Origin: Volutella citrinella | Lineage: Eukaryota > Ascomycota > Sordariomycetes > Hypocreales > Nectriaceae | NCBI GenBank assembly: GCA_034401135.1 | Contig: JAWZSP010000005.1 | Location: forward strand, 3,782,001-3,846,000 | Length of the DNA: 64,000 nucleotides | Direction: 5' to 3' | Part shown: piece after piece, positions 23,080-36,324 of the stretch | How positions within the stretch are numbered: the first letter of the stretch is position 1 | Layout of the letters: the number at the start of each line of letters is the position of its first letter | Position numbers and translations under genes: made by a program | Notes under the pieces: generated by a model | Told to the model about the DNA's origin: nothing | Seen by the model: the letters and a program-made list of their open reading frames with translations, nothing else | The model's database searches: none

Positions 23080-24476
23080 AATGAGCCCGTGAAAGAAAAT
23101 AAAGGAGAGAGGCGAGTGGTGCTGGTTGATGGGATCCCTGGCGCGTAGCTTCAAGGGAGACTGAGGAAACGAGGGCATGCTTGGTCGTGTAAGAATACCG
23201 CGTCGGTGACATGTGGAGGGAGTTTGTGTCCAAGGCAGCATTGACGATTGTTCTTTAAACTTACTTACTTACCAAATCCTTGGCAATTACATAAATTCTG
23301 CTATCAAAGAACAAAAAGAGCCTATTGATTCATGGCCGTGCTGGTCGTCGTGTCAGTGGTTGAACATGGTGGGATGTCAAATCATGGTGTAATGCGTGAC
23401 CAATGATTACGCTTGGTGGCCGCCATACAGTGTTTACTCAGTCCAGTGCTACTAGTAGCAGTGGCGCCATGTGCCATGTGTTGTACGGTGCTTTAGTCCG
23501 CATCGAGGCATTATTAATTATTTGCTCGACTGCGCACTCAACACCCAACGGAGCGCCATCGCAGTGGCTGCGGCCAATATGCGTGGCTGGAACCTGTGGG
23601 GAAGATGTCGATCTGTTTGGCGGAGGATTCTGGTCACGGGAGGAATCCAAGGGAGGGATTGCCTACCTCCCTCTCCTTGCTCTCCTCTCCACTTGACTCG
23701 GAGCTTGGGCGACAGCGGAGAGAATCGCACCGACCAGCCACTGTCTGTTGGTGAAACTCGCAAGGAAAGGCTTTCCTGTCAGACCTTATTCCCGATAGAA
23801 TCAAGGTAGTCCATCAGCTGCATCGCTACCAAACACCACAATAGTTCCATCCCATCCCTCTGCGCAAAATCGTAGCATCGAAAAGGGCAATGGCAGGCAA
23901 ATTTCCAACCTTGCCACCATAGCCCCCTCTCCGCATCCTTGCCTCGCCTGCCCTGATTTTGCCATGTGCCTCTCCTCGACCTTTCCACGTTCATCTGGCA
24001 CCCATTCCAGAGGAGGCTCGAGCCAACAGCCGCCCCCGGCCCAGCGCCGATTCAGCAGCCCCGCGACCACGTGACCCAGTAGCGCAGGGCCCTTCCGCCG
24101 CCGTGAGGCACACATTGGATCGTCACCTATCCAAACTGCAAACCCGAGCCTGCTGACCTCTCCCTCACTCCAAACACCAAACAACTCCACGACCAACCAG
24201 TCCATCTCCCCCCTCGATCTTGGCCCAGCGCCCATTTACCACGAGCCAATACACCCAATCCGGCACTCTTCGCATAGCCAGATCCTCCTCCTTGACAGGG
24301 CTCTGCACCGTACCCTCCCGCCTCACTCCACAAAGCGCTCCGCAACAGCTCCTCACCGGCTATCCACCCGCCGTGCCTAGTTTTTTAACGCGGCGGTCCT
24401 CCTTCCTCCTCGCAGTTTTGCATACTCGACGAACTTACAGCCTTCCCCGGTCTGCGGACGGATTCTATAATTCACA
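23080..24476. promoter_or_regulatory. Intergenic region and pyrimidine-rich leader of DHH1
   Basis: The first part is the 3' flank of the dehydrogenase. From about 23960 to 24476 the + strand is C-rich and pyrimidine-rich (for example CTCTCCCTCACTCC, 24159-24172), consistent with the promoter and a long leader of DHH1. No gene recognised. Confidence 0.4.
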
Positions 24477-26178
24477 ATGGCGGATCAGCTAGCAGACAAG
24501 CTGAAAAACACACAACTTAGGTCCGCTGCGCCGCCCTCGCGGCCATTTGCCTCAGAGATCATAGACTGACAATACCCCCGAAACAGTGACGGCGCTGCCT
24601 CTGGAACTGACGACTGGAAGAAATCTCTAAACATTCCCGCCAAGGATAACCGGCAACAAACAGAGGTTGGTGACCGTGCCCCCGGTCTCCTTCATCCCCC
24701 ACCCCCTCCCTCTCCGTTGGCTTCTCGCCACGCGGACTCGGGCCGGTCCAGACCAAATTTTGCTCACACGGTACCCATTGCTATAGGATGTCACAAACAC
24801 AAAGGGTCTCGAGTTTGAGAACTTTGCCTTGAAGCGAGACCTTCTCATGGGCATCTTCGAAGCCGGTTTCGAGAAGCCCTCACCCATCCAAGAAGAAGCT
24901 ATTCCGGTCGCCCTGACCGGCCGCGATATCCTAGCTCGAGCCAAGAACGGCACCGGCAAGACTGCCGCCTTTGTCATCCCAGCCTTGGAGCGCATCAACC
25001 CCAAGGTGTCCAAGATCCAATGTCTTATCCTCGTCCCTACGCGTGAGCTGGCTATGCAGACCTCCCAAGTCTGCAAGACGCTCGGCAAGCACCTGGGCAT
25101 CAACGTCATGGTCACCACTGGTGGCACTGGCCTGCGAGACGACATCCTCCGTCTGCAAGACCCCGTTCACATCGTCGTCGGTACCCCCGGCCGAATCCTC
25201 GATCTGGCTGGCAAGAACGTCGCCGACCTCAGCGAGTGCCCCATGTTCATCATGGATGAGGCCGATAAGCTGCTCTCCATCGAGTTCACCCCCGTTATTG
25301 AGCAGCTCCTCCAGTTCCACCCCAAGGACCGCCAGGTCATGCTCTTCTCCGCCACTTTCCCGCTCTCGGTCAAGGACTTCTCCGATAAGAACATGGTCAG
25401 CCCTTACGAGATCAACCTCATGGACGAGCTCACCCTGCGGGGTATCACCCAATACTATGCTTTCGTCGAGGAGAAGCAAAAGGTTCACTGCCTGAACACG
25501 CTCTTCTCCAAGCTCCAAATCAACCAGTCCATCATCTTCTGCAACTCGACCAACCGAGTCGAACTTCTTGCCAAAAAGATTACTGAGCTCGGCTACTCCT
25601 GCTTCTACAGCCACGCCAAGATGCAGCAGCATGCTCGTAACCGAGTCTTCCACGACTTCCGTAACGGCGTCTGCCGAAACCTGGTCTGCTCCGATCTCCT
25701 CACCCGTGGTATCGATATCCAGGCGGTCAACGTCGTCATCAACTTTGATTTCCCCAAGAACGCCGAGACGTACCTGCACCGAATCGGTCGATCCGGTCGT
25801 TATGGCCACTTGGGTCTGGCCATCAACTTGATCAACTGGGACGATCGCTTCAACCTCTACAACATTGAGCGGGACCTGGGCACCGAGATCCAGCCCATCC
25901 CCGCAAGCATCGACAAGAGCCTCTACGTATACGAAAACCCCGAATCGATTCCTCGACCCATCTCCAACTTCCAACGAAACGCTCTTCCCGCTGCTCAGGG
26001 TCAGCAGCAACCCCAGCAGGCTCCTCAGGCAGGCAACTGGCAGAGCCAGCAAAACGGCCAGCAAAACGGTAACCCCCACTTTAGCGGGCGAGGCCGTGGC
26101 CGGGGACGTGGGTATCGTGGACGCGGCCAGGGCGCTGGCGGCCGAGGTCGCGGCCAACCCCGCGAACCCCAAACTTAA
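24477..26178 (+). CDS. dhh1: DEAD-box RNA helicase DHH1 (DDX6 family)
   Basis: Cytoplasmic P-body helicase that activates decapping and represses translation with Dcp2/Pat1/Not1 partners. Exons are 24477-24520, 24587-24665 and 24787-26178, 504 residues. Helicase motifs in order: [13 protein letters not shown] (Q motif), AKNGTGKT (I), PTRELA (Ia), TPGR (Ib), DEAD (II), SAT (III), [11 protein letters not shown] (V) and HRIGRSGR (VI). The [18 protein letters not shown] block is diagnostic of the DDX6/Dhh1 branch. The tail from about residue 430 is Gln/Asn-rich and then RGG-rich ([16 protein letters not shown]), typical of condensate-forming orthologues. The first intron has an unusual donor (GTCCGC, 24521-24586). 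The second (24666-24786, 121 bp) is the longest clear intron in the window. The 439-residue open frame on the opposite strand is a shadow. Confidence 0.97.
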
Positions 26179-29100
26179 TATATCACAACTCTCACGCACG
26201 GCGTTTAGTGGCGACGGGGGGTTTAAAGGGGTGATTTGAATTTTCGACATGATTTTCTGTACGGGGGATGCTCTTTTACTGTTGGATTGTACATTATTCG
26301 CATATCCTACGCGAATGAACGGAACGGCGAACTGGGAAACTCATCGCTGATGGACAACGACTACATCACTTGGGACCACCGAGATCCTGCAACCACAACA
26401 TCGACACAAATCACGAGAAGCGCTCGAATGGTGCTATTCTCATATTGGACCGCAGCCTCGCCGGGCTTTCTCATCTGCATTTGCGCGTTCACATTTTTTG
26501 CGTTTGCGCGGATCTTTTGTCGGTCTATTCCATACCCCATCAGCTTTGATTTCTTGTTTCTGCCTGGTTCACGATATCTACGGATGATGAAAGGGAAGCG
26601 AGCATGAGAATTCCCAGGGCAGCGGAGTCCTTGGGCGTCGGCCACTGAAGACACAACCAAGTATTTTCGGAGGGAGGGGCCTGGTTACGGCCATGCATGT
26701 TGGAAGCGGTCCACGTCTGGCGATTTGGGACCGCGGCGTTCGAGGCTCTTTTTTTTCCTCTGGAGGGATGTGTGTGCTACCCCTCGGTGTGTGTTCGAGG
26801 GCTGCGGCATCTGCCTTATTTCGATGGCCGCAGGATCGAATTGGCCTTTGAGGGCGGGCTGAAAGGACGGGGTGGGTATGATACCCTGGCGGCAATTATT
26901 ACGTTAGACAACCGGACCTCATGGGATGGGACACGGGTTCTCTTAGACGTACATGCGGGTTTTGGAATGCCTTTGAAGGCAACTCCCATTTTGGTTGTCG
27001 CCCCACGAATATGGGCTCTCCCCTAGCTTTGCTTCTTTGCTTTGCTAGAGCCACGACGAGGGCAACTATCCGATACCCTCGGGCTTGGGAGCATACTCCC
27101 GAGCAGTGTCATACAAGGGAGAAGCCATTTCGGTATTGGGCACGGAGAAAGAAAACGACACAAACAGGAAGACGAAAAAAAAAGAAGAAAATTGGATTTT
27201 TTTGGGAGGAGAACGCTGGATGGACTAGATGGCTTTCGAACTAGTTCAACCTTGAATCCATCGTCGGATGCTTATCTGCGATGGACGGGTTGGAACTGGT
27301 GAGGTAGATAGTTTGTCTGAGCACATAATGGTAACACCACTTCTCTCTCATATTGCTTCTCCAACTTGTGTTACGCTGGCCGAGTTAGCTCTTGGCTGGG
27401 TGCGCCACATGGACTTTGGTGTCACAAGAGACCACATGACGGGGTAAAGATACGAAACGTCGACTTTCTCGCCTTCTGAGAAGGACATGGTATTGAGACT
27501 AGGACGACGATATAATTATGTACGCAGCCTTGGGGATTGAAGGTAACGAGCTCAGAACATGAAATTTCCATAGAGGAGCAGAGGGCATCTCCAGATAGAA
27601 TGATAGCCAGGTGGCGCGAGGTAGATGGTCCAAGTCTGATTTACAGCATGCCACAAGAGCAGCAGTTCTACGGTTACGTCTTGGGCCTTGCCGAGAAAGG
27701 GATACGTCGGGTGCATTACTGGATCGAGGCCCACGGCGCTCGTTTCCCCCGAGGGCCCACGATTTCGGGTCGCACCCAGGAGACAAACTTGAGTACAGTA
27801 GATGTTTGGAGAGTTGAGGAGCACCGCGCAGGCAAGTAGGTTGGCAGGGTCCAATTGGGAGGTTGCGAGAAATTATGTACAAGGTATGATGTCAATGTTC
27901 CGCAGGTCATTCACCGACAGGAGTTGTCCGGGGCCGATCATTGCCATGGCTGTCAAAGGAGACGAAGTGGGTAAATGATGTATGTGTCTTGGCAAGGGTC
28001 CTTACGAAAATCGTGGCCCGCAACTACATACAGCCTTGCCGCGTATGGCCTGGCAGCGATGATCTTCTGCCGCTGGTGGGAGGACTCCAATGTATTGTAG
28101 GACTTTGCTATGGGCGTTATGCAGGGGATGCGCCGCTTCAGGGAGCGTTTCTAAAATTCTTACGAGCTGACAGTGAATAGTAATAGAATGGAAGGGGGAA
28201 AAATGGAGCTCTGCGCATTCCTGTCGGGGCCCGAACACCCCCGAGCCATCCGTGCCAAGGAAGGGATCGGAAATGGGTGGACGTGTATCAAGGAGGAGTG
28301 GATATGTGGATATCGCCACTGCGGGTGAATACATAGTAGACATGAACGACAGACAGGCAGCAAGGCAACAAGGCAAGGCATGAAGTCTGAAGGCGCCCAT
28401 CCCGAAATCTGGGGACACGGCACGGGCTTATTATTACGCAACAGCGGCACAAGAGCATGTCGCACTGCGCACGAACCAGTAGAGGCAAACGGGCGGTGTT
28501 GCTTCGGGCGGATAAGGTTCAAAGGTGCGGCGAGGCGAGGACCGATACCGAGAGCGAGAACGGAGAATGGAGAATGGAGAATGGGTGTGCCGTCATACAC
28601 GGGGCACTGAGATGCTCTTGGTTGATGGGAAAGGGCGGTCGATGGATTGATTCTGACACTGTTGTTCTCGGTGGACAAACACACTGCTGGTGGAAGGCGA
28701 GTATGTAAGTCAGAAACGAGCTGAAAGTAAAAGGGTGTAGGAGTGCCGACCAATGCACAGACGCGGGTGAGCCACATGCGGGAACTAAACGCCACGAGGT
28801 TGAACGGCACGGCGGTGATGGCAAAAGAGGTGTGGTTCACGAGTGTATATCAATGGATATCAGCCATGATAAGGTCCTAGAAAGATGGCGCCCAATCCTG
28901 CGGCTGGCGATGCATGCTGCACATTTGGCATTGCACGTCCATAGGGTAAGTAGTAGTGTGGCAGTCCATCTCAAACTGCCTATTGGAACAGCACTGGATC
29001 GCCGACTGGCTGTATAGTCGTGCACGGGTCAACTGGAGGCTTCAGGGAAGGGCGGTACAGCATGGCATGCTGCATGTATGAGTAGGGGTCTGCGGCATGG

Positions 29101-31892
29101 GAGAGAGAGAGAGGTGTGCTCCAAGGTATGGCACGAGTCTAAGAATAGAAGCTGGCGTTGCAGGCTCGTCACACTCATTGCAGCCAAGGTGACAACAAGA
29201 GGAGGGACGACGAGGCGATGGGCACGCAGCCCGCAGATACTGACGCCGTCCATGGTCCGACTCCTACGAAGGACTGGATGTGAATATTCCTCTTCGCCCT
29301 CGTAATGCGTGGGTAGCCACTGGAAGCGCTAACTTGGCCAGTACGTCCGATGCCTTTTGATGCCACCGCCGTGCACCACTGTGCCGTGACTGTGGTATGG
29401 ACGTGGCGTGCCTGCATAATACAGGGTTCAGTCCTGGCGAAACGCTGGAGCTGACGCCCATTGCATATGCGCTACACTGTAATTAATTATTACTTTGGCA
29501 TGCGGTGGGCTGGGACTCTGAGATCTGGCCGACGCCTGGGATAGTCCATGCTTGTTTCCAGAGAAGCAGCGCTGTCTATGTACCTCATGCTCCAGGACGC
29601 CTGGGTGTTGGTCTGAGGAGGGGGGGCGGAGAAGGACTGGTCTTTACGCAGTATCCAATGCGAGGAAAAGGAGCCGTGTAGCTCATCTGCATTCCCGAGA
29701 CGGTGTTTCCGGCAGGGGGAAAGCACAGCCAGGCTCGATTACCCGCCAATCGAGGTGTCAGGCCCCCCATGGCGCGCATGACACTGGGCTGCGTCCCATC
29801 TCGGATCTGTAAATTAGGCGTGTCAGAGAGCCAGTGCTGACAATGTCAACGGGGATGGATACGATGAGTTTTATCCCAAGAGAAGAGTTTGCCAGAGATG
29901 CTTGGGTATGAGGCCGTTGAGAAGGCCGTTGAGCCGGCAGGACCATCCTATCTGGATGTGTTCTCCAGACGCACGAAACCGCGACACACCGGTCCAGCGC
30001 ATCAATGCGAGCAATGACTTGCCTGCCCGGGTCCGTCCTAATCACGGCGGTATGCTAAAACCACTGGGCCATCATTCGTCATTGACTCCGCCTTCTTCTC
30101 CTCTCCACGGCGGCGCGATGCGGGTCCGTCGTGCGCACAGCATGTTGATCCACGTCGAGAGGGGACCAAATGGGGCCAAAAAAGGGCCACCCCCGTCCAA
30201 TCCAAGACGGATGCCCGGCATCAGGGTACGCCACGGGCCTGGGGACCGGCTGGGCCGCATTGGGCGCATATCTGGATACGGACCAAGCAGGCACAAATCA
30301 TTGTGGCTGCATAGTAGCGCTACGGCGCAGCAGCTCCAGCAGGCCGGCAGCTAAGATAATGGCCTAGACATCCTGCGTCAGCGCGCGGCTGGCTGTTCCA
30401 TCGCTGGAACTCGCAAGGCTGGCCGACTGGCTGACAGGTGCAGATCCTGTCCGGCTGCCTTTTTCGTGCTGCAAACATGCCAACATGCACAGCTGTCGTA
30501 TTGGCAATTCTCTCTCGTCTCAGGACGCAGAGGCGCCGCCGCACCATTGCGTAATGGTGCTGAGGCGTATACCGTCTCTGTCGTATGTCCGAGCTGCCTG
30601 TACCTTATCAGACCCATTTGCTCCTGCGTGTAGTACCAGTACGTAGAGTGTCGTCGCTGGGCCAGCGTACGTGGGTTGGGGTCAAGGCCTGGGCGGATTT
30701 CCTGACCCTTTTGACCACAAACCTGTTGAGACGGCACCCAATTGCCCTGGAACGTCGTTGGCCAAGGCCAAGCCAAGACCGATGCCACGCAACCCCCTGC
30801 AATGTGCCTTGTGCGGTCGCCAAACCCTGGCACCGTCCCCCTGGATGGGATGGGCGGTATCTTCAACCACGACAGTGGGAAGTGGCCCTGTGGCGGTTGG
30901 TCACCTCCCTATGAGGGACGAGGCGGGTCCCAGCCCAGGCGCGCCTCATTTCCAAGACGGGGGCGCCAGCACCAGTTGCTGCTAGCCCACCTGTGAATGG
31001 CCTGGGGTACGTCGGTGGTACCTACTGGACCTGCTAATTCTGGCTTTTGCCGGATTTTCAGAGGCCCAAGCCTCCCAAGCCCAGCTGGAGGTCCCCCACC
31101 TGCAGCCCCCAGCCCTCCCAAGCGTGCAGTAATTCTTCCAGGTTGGTACACGGACGGCGTAGGCCCGCCACTGAAGCTGCTGCCACCAGGCCACCTTCGT
31201 CCATGCAGTCTGTCCTGGGCCGCCAGCCTGACCTCACACACCTCCTTCACCTCGCCCAGGTCGATCCATCCACACACCCATTCGCATCCCATCCATCATC
31301 TTCATCGGATCCCAGTCTGCCGTGTCGACCGGCGCCCAAAACCCTCCTCTCCTCCCGCCCGACCCTCGCCTCCGCCGACCGGTCTGCGACTGCACCGGCG
31401 AGCCCTCCGCTTTCCCAACCCCCGTATCCTGTCCTGGCGGGCGTCCTAGGCTGTTTGCTCCCGACTGGCTCGCGTCTGCTTAGCCTCAATCTCGCCGTCT
31501 CCTGGCCGCCAACGACGGCCCATTGGCTGACCCGCCAAGAAATCCTGCGCACCGGCTAGACTCGCCCAATCTCCCGCGCGCTCCCTCATCGACATCTCCG
31601 CAACAACCAAACCTCGTCGATAAACGCAGACGTTTGCTGCGTTGGGAGAGACCCCGATTAGTACGACATATCGACAACACAGGGACGCAGCAGCCCTGTC
31701 CTATTGCCCCCCCTCCCGCAGACTGACAATCCTCCGATCTGCTTGCTCCCCCTTGAACTCAAACACGCCTGCCAAGCCGCCGTCTCGACCAAACCCTCAA
31801 AAACATCACTCACCCAGTAGCATCAAGCTTGTTTCCTGCCGCTCGCTGGCCCCGGCAGCCCCAGCGAGTTCCCTCTCACAGTTGCGCCCGAG
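26179..31892. other. Long intergenic region upstream of the PI4P 5-kinase gene
   Basis: 5.7 kb without a gene I can support. 26179 to about 26650 is likely DHH1 3' UTR. From about 31250 to 31892 the + strand is C-rich and pyrimidine-rich and probably holds the promoter and leader of the kinase gene. A small tandem GGAGAAT repeat lies at 28562-28585. A 12-base A-run (27177-27188) is interrupted by G. Open frames in between show no family resemblance. Confidence 0.5.
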
Positions 31893-34841
31893 ATGCCCTC
31901 GTTCCTTGCCGACGACGAAAACTCGACCATCTTCAACAACAACCCAGACATCCTCAATCTTGATCCGAACAACCAGTTCGGCCTGGCAACTGCCAAGGAG
32001 AGGGTGAATGCGGGCTCCATCCGCCACGCCCGCTCCGATACCATCAATGAGAGCTTCGACGAGAGCTCCATCTCTTCCAGCCACGCCTCGGACGTCTCCG
32101 AGTCGACACCGATGCCCATGAATGGCCACGCCCACACCAACGGCGCGTCCACGAGCCTCGGCTCTGCTCCCAACGGCAGGACCCCCAACGGCTCATTGCC
32201 TTTGCCAGAACAAGACGATGCCTTGCGACAAAAGTTTCCCGTCTCCAATGGCACCTCCACCCTCGTAGACCGCACTCGCCAGGGCTCGACCATCGTGAAC
32301 GGCAACGACGCCGATTTGCGCTCCGCATCTACTGTGCACCGAGTCGAGACACCCTCGAAGCCTCGTCCCTCCGACTTCCAGTATGACAATTCGATGGTGA
32401 ACGGCCGGAGGAGTGCTGATGGCACCGTCCCGTCAACCGCTTCTTCCGTTCCCGAGCAACGTCACCCACTGCCACAGACTCCCGTGCCAACCACATCAGC
32501 AAGCGCCGATTCTCCACAGATATTCCCCCGAACGCAGCCCACAAGCCACCGAATGTCGTCTCCTCCCATCTACCAGTCCACTGCCGCGAATGCCTCTTCT
32601 TCCGGACACCTGCAGCCCCCTCACCCCGGCCTCAAGCACAGGCATACCCTCGAAGTCCCACGCGTGAGCCCGAGCAGGCAATCAAAGGATGGGCTCGATG
32701 CTGCTCAGGCGAGCGGCCGTTTCTCTCCCACAACCGCCGCCTCTCCACGACGGCCGTCCCTCAGCCTCGGCCGAAGGCCTACCCGAGTCGGCGACCCTCC
32801 CCGAGACGAGATTGTGCCAGATGAGGATGCCGCTCGATGGACCGAGGCCTACCGACAGAAGAGGGCCAGCAAACGAAGGCGAAGGGAGGAAGAGGACGAT
32901 GAGCGGGTGATTGTGGGAACCAAGGTCGATGAGAACCACGCCAACTGGACCACCGCCTACAACATGTTGACGGGTATCCGAGTGTCTGTATCCAGGACAA
33001 ACGCCAAGGTGGACCGGGAACTGACTGACGCCGACTTTGAGACTAAGCAAAAGTCGACGTTTGATATGTAGGTCGATGTGATGGACTGCTGATACATTCA
33101 GAGGCTAACTTCCCCCCAGTGCCGGCAACGAATTGGTGCCCTCGGCCAAGTACGACTTCAAATTCAAGGACTATGCCCCCTGGGTTTTCCGTCGTCTTCG
33201 AGCCTTGTTCCGTCTGGACCCTGCCGATTATCTCATGTCCCTAACGGGCAAGTACATTCTCTCGGAGCTCGGCTCCCCCGGCAAGAGTGGTAGTTTCTTC
33301 TACTTCTCCCGAGATTACAAGTACATCATCAAGACCATCCACCATGGCGAGCACAAGTTCCTACGCAAGATCCTTCGGGAATACTACGAGCACGTCAAGG
33401 AGAACCCAAACACTTTGCTTTCTCAGTTCTATGGCCTGCATCGTGTCAAGATGCCCTACGGCAAGAAGATTCACTTCGTCGTCATGAACAACCTGTTCCC
33501 GCCGCACCGCGATATCCACACCACATTCGACCTGAAGGGCTCGACTATTGGCCGTGACTACAGAGAGGAGGATCTGGAGAAGAACCCCCGTGCGACGTTG
33601 AAGGATCTGAATTGGCTGAGGCGGAAGCGAAACCTCGAGCTTGGTCTCCAGAAGAAGCAGCTCTTCCTGGAACAGCTGCAGAGAGATGTGGTTCTCTTGA
33701 AGCGCCTCCAGATTATGGACTACTCACTTCTAGTCGGCATCCACGATGTGTCAAGGGGTAACGAGGAGAACCTCCGCGACAAGACCCTGCAGGTGTTCAA
33801 CCCTGGCGGCGAGAAGGATGATGACCCGGCATCAGTCCTCCTCCGGACGCCTTCCAAGCTGGAGAACGCCCGAAAGGCCAGGGAGTTGCGACAGATGCTC
33901 CGGCAAGAACGGCCTGTCCCCATTAGCCAATTGACTGGCGGAGGACTGAACGAATTGGAGGACGGCCACAACCGCCCTGGATTTGTCTTCAACGAGGATG
34001 ACGGAGGCTTCCGGGCCACCCATGAGGACAACAGCCCTGCCGATGAGATCTACTACCTGGGCGTCATCGACTGCCTGACTCACGTAAGTCGTGCGAGTGA
34101 CATGCTTTCTATACAATGGCTAACTTTCTCTCCTAGTACGGAATAATCAAGAAGATTGAGCATTTCTGGAAGGGCTTGTCAAGTGATAGGACACAGATCT
34201 CGGCCCTGCCACCCGACCAGTATGGTGATCGATTCTACCACTTCGTCGAGGGCGTCACCATGTCATCCGAGGAGGCACACCGTGAGGCTGAGCGCCGCGA
34301 CCAGGAGATGATTGAGAGCCAGAGGAACGCCCGGTCGGCAAGCTGGAATTCCCGGCGCAGGTCACAGGCCATTCCCCCAATGCCTACCCATGTGCCGCCA
34401 CCGCCGCCGCTGTCGACGGAAGCACGAGAGACGATTGAGAAGGCCTCAAGGGAGGCTCACCGACCAGACGTCGATGGATCATCGGACCACCCTGACCGAG
34501 TTCTGAAGACGACCGCGCACCCGGATGCGCGGGACTCGCTCCAGCACGAGCCCATTCTGCCTGTGGTCGAGGAAGCCGGCGAGACTGCTCCGCCTCCCCC
34601 GACCCCCCCCAAGGATGTCAACATGTCTCTGCCGCCAACACGCGCCCCGCCGCCAACACCGCCCAAGTCGGCATATGGGTGGCTAAAGCCCGAGAGCGCG
34701 GACAGCGGATACGAAGGAAACAACGACTTCAGCCCCCCTTCGATGCTCAGAAGCCAGGTCAGCCGAGAAAGCCTCAACAAGAAGCTGCCACCCATCCCGC
34801 CGCCAAAGGATGAGGATAGCGGGGTGCGAATGGTGGCATAG
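31893..34841 (+). CDS. mss4: Phosphatidylinositol-4-phosphate 5-kinase (Mss4 type)
   Basis: Makes PI(4,5)P2 at the plasma membrane, controlling actin, endocytosis and Rho1 signalling. Exons are 31893-33067, 33120-34083 and 34137-34841, 947 residues. Residues 1-340 are Ser/Pro-rich and disordered. A basic cluster ([14 protein letters not shown]) may act in nuclear or membrane targeting. The kinase domain starts at about 345 ([20 protein letters not shown]) and carries [20 protein letters not shown] (nucleotide loop and Lys), [27 protein letters not shown] and, across the second intron, [23 protein letters not shown]. That last block includes the Glu that goes with PI4P rather than PI5P preference. 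An insert rich in charged residues separates MDYSLL from the activation region. The tail has several Pro-rich stretches ([16 protein letters not shown]) suited to SH3 binding. Confidence 0.95.
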
Positions 34842-35910
34842 GCGGCCACAGTAATTGCGTGCTGCTTTCCCGGGTGGATGAATAGGGCCAACACCATTCA
34901 TGATGATATTGATAAGGAGAACGATACAGTTGCACAAGCCATGCGAGAATCGGCACTTTCTGCGACAACTACGATGCATTAGAACGGCGAGACATTACGG
35001 CGGCACCTCATTGTGTTTTTTTTCCTTCCCCAAGCTCTGTCGGGGGTGCATCTGACGAAAATCCCACACTTTCTTGCATTCCTTCTCCTTTGGTCTCTGT
35101 TACTCTCCTGCACCTTTGTTCCATTATTACCATACCACGCCTATGACAGAATCCTCATCATATTTTCTTGTGTCTCAGGAGCGATGTGAGAAAGCAAGGG
35201 GGAGCGTCGGTGTGCCGAGAAGAAGACGCATCCGATGGGCTCCTCACTGATTGAAGATTGAAAAGGCGGGCATTCTTGTCGAAGGATTGAAAAATCACGC
35301 CCTCGCGGCTGGAATTTATTGTTGACAAAAAGAAGACACGGATGATACCACACCGCTCTGCATTGAAGCATTTTGGCGGTTTCTGTTTGAGCGGTCTCTG
35401 GCTTTGATTATTTTTCGGTATAGCCTTTTGGCGGCTGGGCTGAGAGAGAGGAGGGCACTATTTGCTTTGCTCTGCTTCCCTGCCTCATCCGGTTCCTCCA
35501 CACGCCTCCTTTCAGTCCTTGGCTTCCTGGTATGTTTTGTCGATTCATTGGTTTCTCTCTTCGCTTCTTATTACATTTTACCGGTTCTCTCGCGCGGAGG
35601 CATTAAAGGGTTATTAGTCGGCCTGTTTCCGGCGACGAGTTGTTGTAGGGATAGATAGGACAGTAGGATAAAGAGTCTAGTCTTGTTCTCAATCGCCCAG
35701 AGGGAGGGCGTCTTTTTTGGTAGCTTTGGTAAATTAAACAATGTTACATGGCAAGCATGTGCGCGTGCTATTCTTGTGTGATGTGGGATTCGACCATCCT
35801 TTTTGTTGATGTGGTGTGGTGATGTACAGAAACAAGGTAGAAATACATGCCGTGCGGGATGGCTCACCGCACGGCTGGCAGCTTGGCAATTCCTCTGGTC
35901 ACGCCCTCGT
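34842..35910. other. Convergent 3' intergenic region
   Basis: About 1.07 kb between the ends of the convergent kinase (+) and COA6 (-) genes. No gene recognised; probably both 3' UTRs. T-rich runs are present, for example near 35017 and 35712. Confidence 0.5.
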
Positions 35911-36324
35911 CTACCTCCCCCTCGTCTTCTGGTCCAGCATGGCCTGGATGTCATCCTTGCTCTTGCCCTTCTCTGCGGCGCCGCCCTCCGGGGCGAAGGA
36001 AGACGTGACGGACATCTCGACGGCGCCCTGGGCGCGCAGCTCGTCGAGGCGCTTCTTCTTTGCAATCTCTGCGACGCGCCACTGCTTAAAGTACTTCACC
36101 CAGGCGGCGGCGCAGTCGCGCTCAAAGTCGGTCGTCTGCTGGGGGCACTGGCGGGCGGCCTGGGCGCCGTCCTTTGTGGCGTCGACGATGTTGTTTGCGT
36201 CGAGGCAGCCGAAGTAGGCGTCACGGGCGGCCCAGCAGGCGAGGCGCTCCTGGCGGTTGGGGATGGCGGTGCCGGAGCGGATTTCGTCGGCGCGCGAGGC
36301 CGAGGAGAAGGGCCACCAGCTCAT
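35911..36324 (-). CDS. coa6: Cytochrome c oxidase assembly factor COA6
   Basis: Intronless gene for 137 residues, start ATG 36324. Twin-cysteine helical protein of the mitochondrial intermembrane space needed for copper delivery to Cox2. It has the COA6-specific spacing: CX9C (CWAARDAYFGC) followed by CX10C (CPQQTTDFERDC), between them the family segment ANNIVDA. AAAWVKYFKQWR follows, and then a Lys-rich and low-complexity tail. Upstream in-frame codons extend without a further ATG of interest, so MSWWPFSSASR is taken as the N-terminus. It is divergently transcribed from SYS1, sharing a 942-bp region. Confidence 0.93.
   Translation of the reverse strand: MSWWPFSSASRADEIRSGTAIPNRQERLACWAARDAYFGCLDANNIVDATKDGAQAARQCPQQTTDFERDCAAAWVKYFKQWRVAEIAKKKRLDELRAQGAVEMSVTSSFAPEGGAAEKGKSKDDIQAMLDQKTRGR

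Noticed and set aside
24931..26250. 439-residue open frame antisense to DHH1
   Set aside because: Arises from the GC-biased third codon positions of the helicase; its translation is low-complexity Leu/Val/Glu/Asp-rich and matches no family.
26236..26607. 123-residue frame downstream of DHH1
   Set aside because: Immediately follows the DHH1 stop, so probably 3' UTR; the hydrophobic segment alone is not enough to call a gene.
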